DNA from: CAYPHY01 sp964410625
Lineage (GTDB): Bacteria > Chloroflexota > Anaerolineae > Promineifilales > Promineifilaceae
Length of the DNA stretch: 64,000 nucleotides
Assembly (NCBI GenBank): GCA_964410625.1
Contig: CAYPHY010000005.1
Location: forward strand, 202,764-266,763
Reading direction: 5' to 3'
Shown here one piece after another: positions 51,089-59,586 of the stretch; position 1 is the first letter of the stretch; each line of letters begins with the position of its first letter. Position numbers and translations under genes: made by a program. Below the pieces are notes generated by a model. It did not search any database, was not told the origin of the DNA, and worked only from the letters and a program-made list of their open reading frames with translations.

Positions 51089-51337
51089 TTAAGACACAGG
51101 CGCAAAATTGGCGTGCTGTGCTGCTTCGGCTTTCCACTGTTTCCGCAGATCTTGCCAGCTCTCACAAAGGCGGTCTGTGGCGCGGGCGGCCGTTAACTCA
51201 CTGTTCCCCTGCTCATCCAAGATTGGCTCGCTCATTGATTTACCTGCTGCGCCTTCAAAACCCAGCAGTTGCGCCAGAAAGCGTGCGCCTAACATCGCCC
51301 GTACATTCTCGTTCATCATTTCTACATTGGTCATCAT
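51089..51337 (-). CDS. Small hypothetical protein
   Basis: Using the ATG at 51337 (preceded by AAAAAGGTG) it has about 82 residues, mostly helical and Ala/Glu/Met rich (MMNENVRAMLGARFLAQLLG). No family recognised. It sits 28 bases upstream of the beta-helix gene on the same strand and may be in one transcript with it. Confidence 0.5.
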   Translation of the reverse strand: MMTNVEMMNENVRAMLGARFLAQLLGFEGAAGKSMSEPILDEQGNSELTAARATDRLCESWQDLRKQWKAEAAQHANFAPVS

Positions 51338-51602
<265 letters not shown>

Positions 51603-52058
51603 ATGGCAAAGGTTCATGCTGAGGCGGCGGCCGTGGTTGATGCCAGACCGGAGAAGGTCTATACGATTCTTGCTGACTATCAACACCATCACCCAAACAT
51701 CCTGCCCAGGCAATATTTTTCTGATCTCGAGGTAGAGGAAGGGGGCGTAGGGGCGGGGACGGTCTTTCGTGTACGTACTCATGTGATGAATACACAGCGC
51801 GACTTTCGGATGAAGGTCACTGAGCCGGAGCCGGGACGAGTATTGGCGGAGACGGATATGTTGTCTGATCTGGTGACGACGTTTACGCTGAGGCCGGTGG
51901 GGAATGGGGAGCAGACGGAGGTGAGGATCGCCACCGATTGGGAATCCAGCCCTGGGCTGATGGGTTTTATTGAACGGCTGGTCACCCCCCGCACCATGCG
52001 CCAGGTCTATGAGGCGGAGTTGGCGCAACTGGCGGAGTATGTGCAAGGTCTGAGCTAA
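51603..52058 (+). CDS. SRPBCC family (polyketide cyclase/dehydrase-like) protein
   Basis: A single START-like domain of 151 residues. The N-terminal strand and helix AEAAAVVDARPEKVYTILAD and a long C-terminal helix (TMRQVYEAELAQLAEYVQGL) are characteristic. Such folds bind hydrophobic ligands; the specific ligand is unknown. AAGGAGGAAGT lies before the ATG, a strong ribosome binding site. It precedes the nitroreductase gene on the same strand by 54 bases. Confidence 0.8.
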   Translation: MAKVHAEAAAVVDARPEKVYTILADYQHHHPNILPRQYFSDLEVEEGGVGAGTVFRVRTHVMNTQRDFRMKVTEPEPGRVLAETDMLSDLVTTFTLRPVGNGEQTEVRIATDWESSPGLMGFIERLVTPRTMRQVYEAELAQLAEYVQGLS

Positions 52059-52112
52059 CTAACTGACCGCAAGCGATACCGTTTAGCAGGAGCGTAACTT
52101 TTCAGGAGAATG

Positions 52113-52748
52113 ATGGACGTTTACGAAGCACTCTATACGACTCGCGCCATGCGGCGGTTGAAGCCCGACCCTATTCCGTATGAGACACAGGCACGCATCC
52201 TTGATGCGGCCGTTCGCGCACCCAACATCGAGCAAGGGTGGCGATTTATTCTGGTTGATGACGCAGCGATTAAGTCCCAACTTGCTCTGCTCTACCGGCA
52301 GGGGTTTGAGCGGATGGTGGGCGGGCCGCTTGAGGAAGTCTTTGGCCCTCTATTGAAAGATGATTCACAGATGGGCCGGACGATTCGTTCCGGCGTTCAT
52401 CTGGCGAATCATTTTGCGGAAGTGCCGTTGTTGCTGATTGGATTCGGCCGCACCCGCGAGGGCAGCGGCATCTATCCCGCGCTATGGAGCGCGATGCTCG
52501 CCGCCCGCGCTGAAGGCGTTGGCTCCACCTTGACCGGCATGTTGCAAAGCTTCTTTGCCAACGAGGTGTTTGAGATTCTCGGCGTGCCAAAGGAAGAAGG
52601 CTGGTATCTGCACGGCGTGGTGGTGATGGGCTACCCGACCGGCCGCTGGGGCGTTGGCACGCGGAAACCAGTCCACGAGGTCGCTGCGCGTAATAGCTGG
52701 CATGGCGATCTCGGCTTCACCGTGTCGGAACCTTTGTGGCCGAAGTAA
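52113..52748 (+). CDS. Nitroreductase family protein
   Basis: An FMN-dependent oxidoreductase of 211 aa. The N-terminal TTRAMRRLKPDPIP and RAPNIEQGWRFILVDD are the flavin-binding signature; the C-terminal VVMGYPTGRWG is typical of this subgroup. I take the second ATG (52113), best placed after AGGAG. Members reduce nitro compounds, quinones or other acceptors. A possible operon with the SRPBCC gene and the following small frame. Confidence 0.85.
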   Translation: MDVYEALYTTRAMRRLKPDPIPYETQARILDAAVRAPNIEQGWRFILVDDAAIKSQLALLYRQGFERMVGGPLEEVFGPLLKDDSQMGRTIRSGVHLANHFAEVPLLLIGFGRTREGSGIYPALWSAMLAARAEGVGSTLTGMLQSFFANEVFEILGVPKEEGWYLHGVVVMGYPTGRWGVGTRKPVHEVAARNSWHGDLGFTVSEPLWPK

Positions 52749-52801
52749 TTCGGTTCGTCGAAATAATGCGGCCGAAATCATTGGGCAACAGGCACAGGGT
52801 C

Positions 52802-52990
52802 ATGTCAAACATCCAAAACCCTAAGCGTAACCCCGATCAAGTAGCTGTCTATCAAATCAGGGTTAAAGGCCATCTGGGTCGTGAATGGACCGGTTGGTTT
52901 GACGGACTGACGATCACGCTGGAAGACAATGGTGATATGCTTCTCTCCGGACCGGTGGTTCACCAGCGGGTAACTCGTAGTAGAATATGA
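52802..52990 (+). pseudogene. Small conserved protein, C-terminally truncated
   Basis: From the ATG at 52802 the 62-residue frame contains YQIRVKGHLGREWTGWFDGL, TITLEDNGDMLLSGPVV. I recall a widespread small protein of this type that continues after GPVVDQ with a helix ending in LLSV. Here it ends after VVHQRVTRSRI, so the last ~20 residues seem lost. Remnant or degenerate gene. Confidence 0.5.
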
Positions 52991-53018
52991 AAGGGATCAA
53001 ATGAAGGGGTGTTCTGTG

Positions 53019-54011
53019 ATGAAAGCGATTGTTTATTATGAATATGGTTCGCCCGATGTTCTCAAAATGGCAGAGATTGACAAGCCAACTCCTGGAGACA
53101 ACGAGGTCTTGATCAAAATCCTTGCAGCGGCCGTCAATTCTTATGATTGGCGTCTGATGAAAGCGGATCCGTTCCTGGTGCGGGTGATGGGCATGGGGTT
53201 GCTGCGACCCAAAAACCCGTTGCTCGGCGCAGACGTGGCGGGACGAGTGGAAGCGGTTGGGCGCAACGTGAAGCAGTTTCGGCCGGGTGATGAGGTATAT
53301 GGCGACCTGGCTGGTCGTGGGACCGGCAGTTTTGCCGAATATGTGGCGGTTCACGAGGAGGCAGTGGCGTTGAAACCGGCCAATCTGACCTATGAAGAAG
53401 CAGCGGCCGTCCCGATGGCGGCCGTTACTGCCCTCCAGGGTCTGCGCGATAAGGGGCGGATTCGACAGGGACAACAGGTTTTGATTTATGGCGCGTCCGG
53501 TGGCGTGGGGACGTTTGCCGTGCAGATTGCCAAGGCGTTTGGGGCGGAGGTGACGGCTGTATGTAGCACTACAAAAGTGGAGATGGTGCGTTCGCTGGGC
53601 GCAGACCATGTGATTGACTACACTCAGGAGGATTTCACGCGCAACGGGCAGCAATATGACCTGATCCTGGCGGTCAATGGCTACCGTTCGCTGTCCGATT
53701 ATCAGCGGGCGTTGAAACCCCAGGGAATTTATGTGATGGCCGGAGGCACCACGGCGCAACTGTTCCAGGCATTGATCTTCGGCCGCTTGCTGTCGCGGAA
53801 AGAGGGCCGGACAATGGGCGAGTTGACTGCAAAACCAAACCAAAAAGACCTGATTTTTATGAAAGAGCTGATTGAAGCGGGGAAGGTCATGCCGGTGATT
53901 GACCGCTGTTATCCGTTAAATCAGGTTCCTGAGGCGATTGCTTATGTGGGCGAGGGACATGCCAGAGGAAAAGTGGTTATTACGCCGATGCTAGAAACAC
54001 AATCGGGTTAG
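53019..54011 (+). CDS. NAD(P)-dependent zinc-less alcohol dehydrogenase / quinone oxidoreductase-like
   Basis: A medium-chain dehydrogenase of about 330 aa, zeta-crystallin type. It has the N-terminal GroES-like fold (KAIVYYEYGSPDVLKMAEID), VLIYGASGGVGTFAVQIAKA as the nucleotide-binding motif, and no structural zinc cysteine cluster. It probably reduces enones or quinones with NADPH. I use the ATG at 53019, closest to the usual MKAIVYYEYG start; 53001 is also in frame. Confidence 0.85.
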   Translation: MKAIVYYEYGSPDVLKMAEIDKPTPGDNEVLIKILAAAVNSYDWRLMKADPFLVRVMGMGLLRPKNPLLGADVAGRVEAVGRNVKQFRPGDEVYGDLAGRGTGSFAEYVAVHEEAVALKPANLTYEEAAAVPMAAVTALQGLRDKGRIRQGQQVLIYGASGGVGTFAVQIAKAFGAEVTAVCSTTKVEMVRSLGADHVIDYTQEDFTRNGQQYDLILAVNGYRSLSDYQRALKPQGIYVMAGGTTAQLFQALIFGRLLSRKEGRTMGELTAKPNQKDLIFMKELIEAGKVMPVIDRCYPLNQVPEAIAYVGEGHARGKVVITPMLETQSG

Positions 54012-54205
54012 CCAGCGCCTTGTTCCGGGCATTCATTTTTATATACCGCACATCTTAAATTTGTGTAGTAAAATCCCCTTGATTAGAGAAGCGGTGAGTA
54101 AATGACCTCCCAAAAGAGCGATAACCGGTAACAGATTACCGTTTACTACTTGCTGTGCACTCATATGGCTAACCGCTTACCATCTAAACAAGGAGATTTT
54201 CTTTT

Positions 54206-54949
54206 ATGCCTGCACCCGTCGCCCTTCAGCTATATACCGTCCGCGATGCCCTGGCCCAAGATTTTGATGGCGTTATCCGACAGATCGCCGACATGGGCTA
54301 TGATGGCGTAGAAACGGCCGGTTTTCCCGGAACCACCCCCCAAGCGGCCGCTCGCCTCTTCCAAGAGCTTGGCCTGACCGTCAGCAGTGCCCACGCCCCG
54401 TTGCCCCTCGGCGACCGCCAGGGGGAAGTGCTAGAGACCATGGCCGCCCTCGGTTGCCAGCGGCTGGTCTGCGCCTATCTCAGCCCCGATGAATATCGCA
54501 GCCTCGACCAGATCAAGCGCAACTGCGACATGCTCAACGAAGCCAACGCCGTCGCTGTTGCCAACGGTCTCTCCTTTGGCCTGCACAACCATTGGTGGGA
54601 GTTTGAACCGGTAGAAGGTCAATACCCCTATCATTTATGGCTAGAACACCTTGATCCGGCCGTCTTTTTTGAGATTGATACCTACTGGGTGAAAACGGCC
54701 GGGCTTGACCCGGCGGCCGTCGTCGCCGAGTTTGGCGACCGTGCCCCCTTGCTGCATATCAAAGATGGCCCGGCGACCAAGGAAGAGCCGATGACGGCCG
54801 TTGGCGAAGGGGTGATGGACTTCTCCGCCATCCTTCGTGCCGCCGGAGACAATCCCGAATGGCTGGTTGTCGAACTCGACCGCTGCGCCACCAACATGCT
54901 CGAAGCCGTTGCTAAAAGCTATCGTACTCTGAGAGAGTTGGCCCAATGA
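54206..54949 (+). CDS. Sugar phosphate isomerase/epimerase (xylose isomerase-like TIM barrel)
   Basis: A 247-residue AP-endonuclease-2-type barrel. VALQLYTVRDALAQDFDGVI starts it; metal-binding residues lie in the HNHWWEFEP and FEIDTYWVK regions and in LHIKDGP. Members isomerise or epimerise sugars or inositols. AAGGAG before the ATG is a good ribosome binding site. The aldo/keto reductase gene begins inside its stop codon (ATGA), and a Gfo/Idh/MocA gene follows, so a sugar or inositol breakdown operon is likely. Confidence 0.85.
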   Translation: MPAPVALQLYTVRDALAQDFDGVIRQIADMGYDGVETAGFPGTTPQAAARLFQELGLTVSSAHAPLPLGDRQGEVLETMAALGCQRLVCAYLSPDEYRSLDQIKRNCDMLNEANAVAVANGLSFGLHNHWWEFEPVEGQYPYHLWLEHLDPAVFFEIDTYWVKTAGLDPAAVVAEFGDRAPLLHIKDGPATKEEPMTAVGEGVMDFSAILRAAGDNPEWLVVELDRCATNMLEAVAKSYRTLRELAQ

Positions 54950-55911
54950 AATACGGCCGCGTCCCCGGTATCAACAAGCCGATCTCACGTCTGGTTCAAG
55001 GGACGGTAATGGTCCATTCGGCCGAGCTGGAGAAAAGCTTCACTTTGCTCGACGAGGTTTTCGCTCTGGGTGGCAATACCTTCGATACGGCCCATTCTTA
55101 CATGCATGGGGAATCAGAACTCGCGTTGGGCAGATGGATTCAAGAACGAGGCTTACGCGAGCAGGTGGTGATCATCAGTAAAGGGGCACACCCATACTCC
55201 AACGTCCCTCGCCGCCGCGTGACGCCGTTCTATATCACGGCCGATCTCCACGATTCGCTGGCCCGTTTGCAGACAGAGTATATTGACATTTATATGCTCC
55301 ATCGCGATGATCCGACTGTGCCGGTTGGCCCCATCGTCGAGGTGCTTAACGAACACCAACAGGCGGGACGAATAGGTGTGTTTGGTGGTTCCAACTGGAG
55401 CCACGAACGGGTCCGTGCAGCGAATGAGTACGCCGCTGCCCATGGGCTGGCCCCGTTTACCGTCAGCAGCCCCAACTTTAGTTTGGCCGAGCAGGTGCGG
55501 GAACCCTGGCCTGATTGTCTGTCTATTAGCGGCCGTGCCGGAGCGGCCGCTCGCGACTGGTATCGCGAACAAGGGATGCCATTGTTTACCTGGTCCAGCC
55601 TGGCCGGTGGCTTCTTCTCCGGCCGCTTCAGCCGCGACAATCTAGGCTCCTTCAGCGATTACTTCGACCAGGTGTGCATCAATGCCTATTGCCACGAAGA
55701 TAACTTCCGTCGCCTGGACCGGGCGAAGGCATTGGCTGCCGAAAAAGGGCTAACCTTGCCACAAATAGCCCTGGCTTATGTCATGAGCCAGGCATTAAAT
55801 ATCTTCGCCATCGTCGGCTGCCACAGCGGCGCTGAATTTGCTGAGAACGTGGCCGTTGCTGGAATAGAACTGTCGGCCGAAGAAATCGCCTGGCTAGAGT
55901 TGCAATCATAA
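54946..55911 (+). CDS. Aldo/keto reductase
   Basis: A TIM-barrel NADPH oxidoreductase of 321 aa. The catalytic region NTFDTAHSYMHGESELALGR holds Asp and Tyr, with the lysine in VVIISKGAH and the histidine in YMLHRDDPTV. It overlaps the upstream isomerase by four bases. It likely reduces or oxidises a sugar intermediate of the same pathway. Cytoplasmic. Confidence 0.85.
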   Translation: MKYGRVPGINKPISRLVQGTVMVHSAELEKSFTLLDEVFALGGNTFDTAHSYMHGESELALGRWIQERGLREQVVIISKGAHPYSNVPRRRVTPFYITADLHDSLARLQTEYIDIYMLHRDDPTVPVGPIVEVLNEHQQAGRIGVFGGSNWSHERVRAANEYAAAHGLAPFTVSSPNFSLAEQVREPWPDCLSISGRAGAAARDWYREQGMPLFTWSSLAGGFFSGRFSRDNLGSFSDYFDQVCINAYCHEDNFRRLDRAKALAAEKGLTLPQIALAYVMSQALNIFAIVGCHSGAEFAENVAVAGIELSAEEIAWLELQS

Positions 55912-55919
55912 AAAAACTG

Positions 55920-55988
55920 TCACGCAAAGGCGCAAAGTTCGCTAAGGCTTACCCTTTACTTTGCGCCTTTGCGTTCTTTGCGTGAGCT
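55920..55988. repeat. Family A inverted repeat inside the sugar operon
   Basis: TCACGCAAAGGCGCAAAG and CTTTGCGCCTTTGCG with a second TTTGCGTGAGC. It separates the aldo/keto reductase and Gfo/Idh/MocA genes. Confidence 0.75.
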
Positions 55989-56013
55989 AATTTAGGTGCT
56001 TTTGGAGAGAGTT

Positions 56014-57114
56014 ATGGAAAAAGTGAAGGTAGGAATTATCGGCTGTGGCAACATCTTCAACCAATACATCAAAGGTTGCCGCGCCTTTGACATCCTGGAA
56101 GTTGCCGCCTGTGCCGATATTGTCCACAGCGCGGCCGAAGCGAAGGGGCAGGAACATGGCATCCCCAAAGTGCTGACCATTGAGCAACTACTTCAAGACC
56201 CGGAGATCAGCATCATCGTCAACCTGACTGTGCCGCAAGCCCACGCCGCCGTCAGCCTGGCCGCCATTGCCGCCGGGAAGCATGTCTATAGCGAGAAGCC
56301 GCTGGCGATCAACACCGAAGACGGCCGCCAAATACTGGGGGCGGCCGAAGAAAAGCGCGTCCTCGTCGGTTGCGCCCCCGATACCTTCCTCGGCGGCGGC
56401 CTGCAAACGTGCCGCAAGCTGATTGACGATGGGGCAATTGGTGAGCCGGTGGCCGCTTCCGCCTTCATGATCAGCCACGGCCCCGAATCATGGCATCCCA
56501 ACCCGTCCATGTTTTACCTCAAAGGGGCCGGGCCACTGTTCGACATGGGGCCCTACTATCTAACCGCGCTGATCAGCTTCCTGGGGCCGGTACAACGGTT
56601 GGCCGCGCTGACGCGCACCAGCTTTCCTGAGCGCATCGCCACCAGCAAAGCACGCTATGGCGAACGGCTCCAGGTGGAAGTCCCCACCCACGTCACCGGC
56701 TCGCTGGAGTTTGCTAGCGGCCCGCTGGCAACGATGATCATCACCTTTGATGTCTGGTCATCTAACGTGCCGCGTATCGAAATCTATGGTTCCGAAGGGA
56801 CCCTCGTGGTCCCCGACCCCAACACCTTTGGCGGCCCGGTGCGCCTGCGCCGCATGGGCGAGAGCGAATGGAGCGAGGTGCCGCTTACCCATAGCGCCGA
56901 TGTCGGCCGAGGTATTGGCGTCGCCGACATGGCCCATGCCCTGCAAAGCGGCCGATCCCACCGCGCCAGCGGTGCAATGGCCTACCATGTATTGGAGTTG
57001 ATGGAAGCGTTTGAGGAGTCGTCACAAGGCGGCCGTCACATCCAGATCAAAAGCCAATGCGAACGGCCGTTGCCCCTGCCCGTTGGTTTGCAAGCTGGGC
57101 AGTTAGACGCTTAA
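56014..57114 (+). CDS. Gfo/Idh/MocA family oxidoreductase
   Basis: An NAD(P)-dependent sugar or inositol dehydrogenase of about 366 aa. The Rossmann motif GIIGCGNIFNQYIKG opens the protein, and the family's EKPLA lysine motif (HVYSEKPLAINTEDG) is present. I use the ATG at 56014 with GGAGAG before it. Third gene of the sugar operon. Substrate unknown. Confidence 0.88.
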   Translation: MEKVKVGIIGCGNIFNQYIKGCRAFDILEVAACADIVHSAAEAKGQEHGIPKVLTIEQLLQDPEISIIVNLTVPQAHAAVSLAAIAAGKHVYSEKPLAINTEDGRQILGAAEEKRVLVGCAPDTFLGGGLQTCRKLIDDGAIGEPVAASAFMISHGPESWHPNPSMFYLKGAGPLFDMGPYYLTALISFLGPVQRLAALTRTSFPERIATSKARYGERLQVEVPTHVTGSLEFASGPLATMIITFDVWSSNVPRIEIYGSEGTLVVPDPNTFGGPVRLRRMGESEWSEVPLTHSADVGRGIGVADMAHALQSGRSHRASGAMAYHVLELMEAFEESSQGGRHIQIKSQCERPLPLPVGLQAGQLDA

Positions 57115-57130
57115 AGATGCTTGATTACAT

Positions 57131-57266
57131 TATTTCAAAAGTAATCCAACTGTCCTTCCGAGCGGAGTCTTCGGAGCGAGGATCCCCAGCCATTCACTGG
57201 TCAACTCAATCGCCAGGGATTCCTCACTTCGCTCGGAATGACAGACAAGCAGATAACTTTTGAGAC
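57131..57266. repeat. Family D MITE-like palindrome, copy 7
   Basis: ATTTCAAAAG at the left and CTTTTGAGAC at the right. The inner arms TCCTTCCGAGCGGAGTC and TCGCTCGGAATGAC have a few changes. It sits directly after the Gfo/Idh/MocA gene. Confidence 0.82.
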
Positions 57267-57358
57267 AGTGTATTGATTCTATTAAATTCCCTGGTTGTGT
57301 TGCACTGTGCAACCACATTTGGTTACAATACGGGGACGATTACATGAGAGGTCTTGCG

Positions 57359-57601
57359 ATGGCAACTTTACATGTGCGAAACGTCCCCGATGAATTATAT
57401 GACCGGCTCAGGCAACAAGCAGAAGACAAAAATCGTTCTCTAAGTGCTGAAGTTATCATGTTACTGGATTCAGCAATGGAGACAAATCGTCAAAAGCAGG
57501 TTGACTTATTAGATCGTATTCGTAGACGCCGTTTCTTTCGCCCATCGGCCGTTAACGCACCGGATAGTACCACTCTTTTGCGTCAGGATAGGGGCCGATG
57601 A
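57359..57601 (+). CDS. Antitoxin, ribbon-helix-helix (FitA/VapB-like)
   Basis: From the ATG at 57359 (MATLHVRNVPDELYDRLRQQ) the protein has 80 residues. The N-terminal strand and two helices form a ribbon-helix-helix DNA-binding fold (LHVRNVPDELYDRL, SLSAEVIMLLDSAM). The C-terminal tail should bind and block the toxin. The toxin gene starts inside its stop codon (ATGA overlap). It probably represses its own operon. Confidence 0.82.
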   Translation: MATLHVRNVPDELYDRLRQQAEDKNRSLSAEVIMLLDSAMETNRQKQVDLLDRIRRRRFFRPSAVNAPDSTTLLRQDRGR

Positions 57602-58035
57602 GTGGCGATTGTGTGGTAGATGCCAGTGTGGCGATTAAGTTGTTTGTTGTCGAAGAAGATTCAGACAAAGCAACTCGGCTTTTTGAGCGACTTACGGAAG
57701 AGCAACCTGCACGTTTCTACGTTCCCGATCTTTTCTATGTTGAGTGTGCCAACATCCTCTGGAAGTATGTGCGCCGCTTTGGTTACGAGGCCGATTCTGC
57801 ACGGCAAGACATAACTGATTTGGCAGCGTTCGATTTGGTCATTGTATCAACGGCCGATCTTCTGGAGACAGCCTTAAATATTGCCTTAACCTACGCTACA
57901 ACCGCCTACGATGGGTGCTATGTTGCCCTGGCACAACAATTGCGTCTACCGCTTATTACGGCCGATGCACCACTAGCACGTAAAATGAGAGACAGCGATG
58001 TTATCGTTCAAATTCTCGCTGAAGTAGAGCTATAG
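57598..58035 (+). CDS. VapC-type PIN-domain toxin
   Basis: A PIN ribonuclease of 145 aa. The four acidic residues expected at the metal site are present: Asp8 (VVDAS), Glu49 (YVECANIL), Asp105 (AYDGCYVALA) and Asp123 (TADAPLA). Such toxins cut specific RNAs, often tRNA. Overlap with the antitoxin gene by four bases supports translational coupling. Confidence 0.87.
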   Translation: MSGDCVVDASVAIKLFVVEEDSDKATRLFERLTEEQPARFYVPDLFYVECANILWKYVRRFGYEADSARQDITDLAAFDLVIVSTADLLETALNIALTYATTAYDGCYVALAQQLRLPLITADAPLARKMRDSDVIVQILAEVEL

Positions 58036-58044
58036 TAGCAGAGA

Positions 58045-58500
58045 TCACCGCGAATAAGATGCTTCCACCGCCCGCATCTCTTCCCCATCTGGCGTAATAT
58101 TATCCATGAGGATTTCAAACGAGCCGTCACCTGGTTTGAGGATGGTGCGCCAACCCCAGTCGGGGCCAGGCGGGGCGGAGTAGTAAGTCATGGCGGTAAG
58201 CGTTCCTCCGTCATCAACCTTCCCCTCGCTGGTCATGATCCGGCCGCCCGTATGCCACGAGTCCACCCAGACAATCTTGATGCCGTCTTCGTCATCTGCA
58301 CGGCCGAACAACATCAACCCTTCCTGCGGGTCTCCCTCGTAATCCCAGTCGTATTCGACCTTGACGAACTGCCCCTTCGCCACCAAAGCCACCGAAGCGG
58401 CCGAATTCGATTCCCGCACCGGATCACCGGGCATGAAGTATAAATCATTCTGCCCTGTCCACTGTCCAACCAACCCTTCCCAACGTTGCAAATTACTCAT
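58045..58500 (-). CDS. DUF1579-like protein
   Basis: A 151-residue beta-rich protein. WEGLVGQWTGQNDLYFMPG, the central EYDWDYEGDPQEGLMLFG and VDSWHTGGRIM resemble DUF1579-like small beta-barrel proteins. Ligand unknown. It converges on the PIN toxin gene with only ten bases between and is just downstream of recR. Confidence 0.55.
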   Translation of the reverse strand: MSNLQRWEGLVGQWTGQNDLYFMPGDPVRESNSAASVALVAKGQFVKVEYDWDYEGDPQEGLMLFGRADDEDGIKIVWVDSWHTGGRIMTSEGKVDDGGTLTAMTYYSAPPGPDWGWRTILKPGDGSFEILMDNITPDGEEMRAVEASYSR

Positions 58501-58515
58501 GGATGTTTTTTCCTT

Positions 58516-59121
58516 CTAGAGCGCTTGCCGCCCTTCCAACGCACGGCCGAGCGTGATCTCGTCCGTGTATTCCAGATCGCCGCCCACCGGCAGGCCACGG
58601 GCCAGCCGCGTCAGGCGCAGGTTTTGGTCCGCCAGCCGCCGTTGCAAATAGAGCGAGGTGGATTCACCCTCCAGTGTCGGATTGGTTGCCAGGATGATCT
58701 CCTGAAAGTTGCCCCGGCTGACGCGCTGCACCAATTCATTGATCTTCAAATCTTCCGGCCCAATCCCTTCCACCGGCGAGATGGCGCCATGCAAGACATG
58801 GTAACGGCCGTTAAACGCCCGCGCCCGTTCAATCGCCAACACATCCAGCGGCTCTTCCACCACACAGAGCAGATGTGGATCGCGCGTTTCATCGAGGCAA
58901 ATCAGGCAGGGGTCTTCTTCGGTGATGTTATAACAGACCGAGCAAAGCTGGGTACGCTCTTTTAGCTCTTGCAAGGCGGCCGCCAGATCAGTGGCTTGGC
59001 TGTCGCCGCCACGCAGCAAGTAAAACGTCAGCCGGGAAGCCGACTTCGGGCCGATTCCTGGCAGACGCGCAAACTCATCAATCAGCCGTTGTACCGGCCG
59101 GGGAAGTACGTGTTGTGCCAC
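58516..59121 (-). CDS. recR: Recombination protein RecR
   Basis: RecR works with RecF and RecO to load RecA at gapped DNA. The helix-hairpin-helix PGIGPKSASRLTFYLL (21-36), the four-cysteine zinc site Cys60, Cys63, Cys72, Cys75 and the Toprim domain (LCVVEEPLDVLAIERARAF, then GAISPVEGIGPEDL) are all present. At 201 aa it is standard. It follows the YbaB gene by three bases: a dnaX-ybaB-recR operon. Confidence 0.95.
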   Translation of the reverse strand: MAQHVLPRPVQRLIDEFARLPGIGPKSASRLTFYLLRGGDSQATDLAAALQELKERTQLCSVCYNITEEDPCLICLDETRDPHLLCVVEEPLDVLAIERARAFNGRYHVLHGAISPVEGIGPEDLKINELVQRVSRGNFQEIILATNPTLEGESTSLYLQRRLADQNLRLTRLARGLPVGGDLEYTDEITLGRALEGRQAL

Positions 59122-59124
59122 AGT

Positions 59125-59499
59125 TTATCCTAGTCCCAGGCCACCCAACAGCCCATCCATGCCGCCGATGCCGCCGGTGATCGACTCCATCCGTTCGGCG
59201 GCCATCGTCTGCGACTGTTCAATGGCGGCATTGACGGCCGAGACGATCAAATCTTGCAGCAACTCGCGCTCCTCCGGGTCCATCAGCTCCGGGTTGATTA
59301 CCACCTCGCGCACCCGCTGGTGGCCGGTGATCGTCACGCTGACCGCGCCACCTCCGGCAGTTACCGTCACTGTTTCGTTTTCCAATGCGGTTTGTGCGGC
59401 CGCCATCTCCGTCTGCATCTGCTGCACCTGTGACAACAAATTATCCGGCCCACCCATTGATTTACGTTTTGGCTTTCCTCGAAATCCTCTCTTTGTCAT
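59125..59499 (-). CDS. YbaB/EbfC family nucleoid-associated protein
   Basis: A 124-residue YbaB-type DNA-binding protein. The central coiled-coil (LLSQVQQMQTEMAAAQTALE) and VTITGHQRVREVVINPELMD are characteristic. The first ~15 residues are basic (RGFRGKPKRKSMGG), and the C-terminus is Gly/Met-rich. Classic position between dnaX and recR. Confidence 0.92.
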   Translation of the reverse strand: MTKRGFRGKPKRKSMGGPDNLLSQVQQMQTEMAAAQTALENETVTVTAGGGAVSVTITGHQRVREVVINPELMDPEERELLQDLIVSAVNAAIEQSQTMAAERMESITGGIGGMDGLLGGLGLG

Positions 59500-59517
59500 G
59501 TTTGCTACTCCTCAAAA

Positions 59518-59586
59518 ATCGTTACGCAGATAACGCGGATTCTTAATCTCCAATCTCTAATCTCTCAGTCTCCTAATCTCCAATCT
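59518..59586. repeat. Family B fragment and heptamer-type array downstream of dnaX
   Basis: GTTACGCAGATAACGCGGAT then TCTCCAA, TCTCTAA, TCTCTCA, GTCTCCTAA, TCTCCAA units end at the dnaX stop codon. The array fills the gap before the ybaB gene. Confidence 0.7.
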
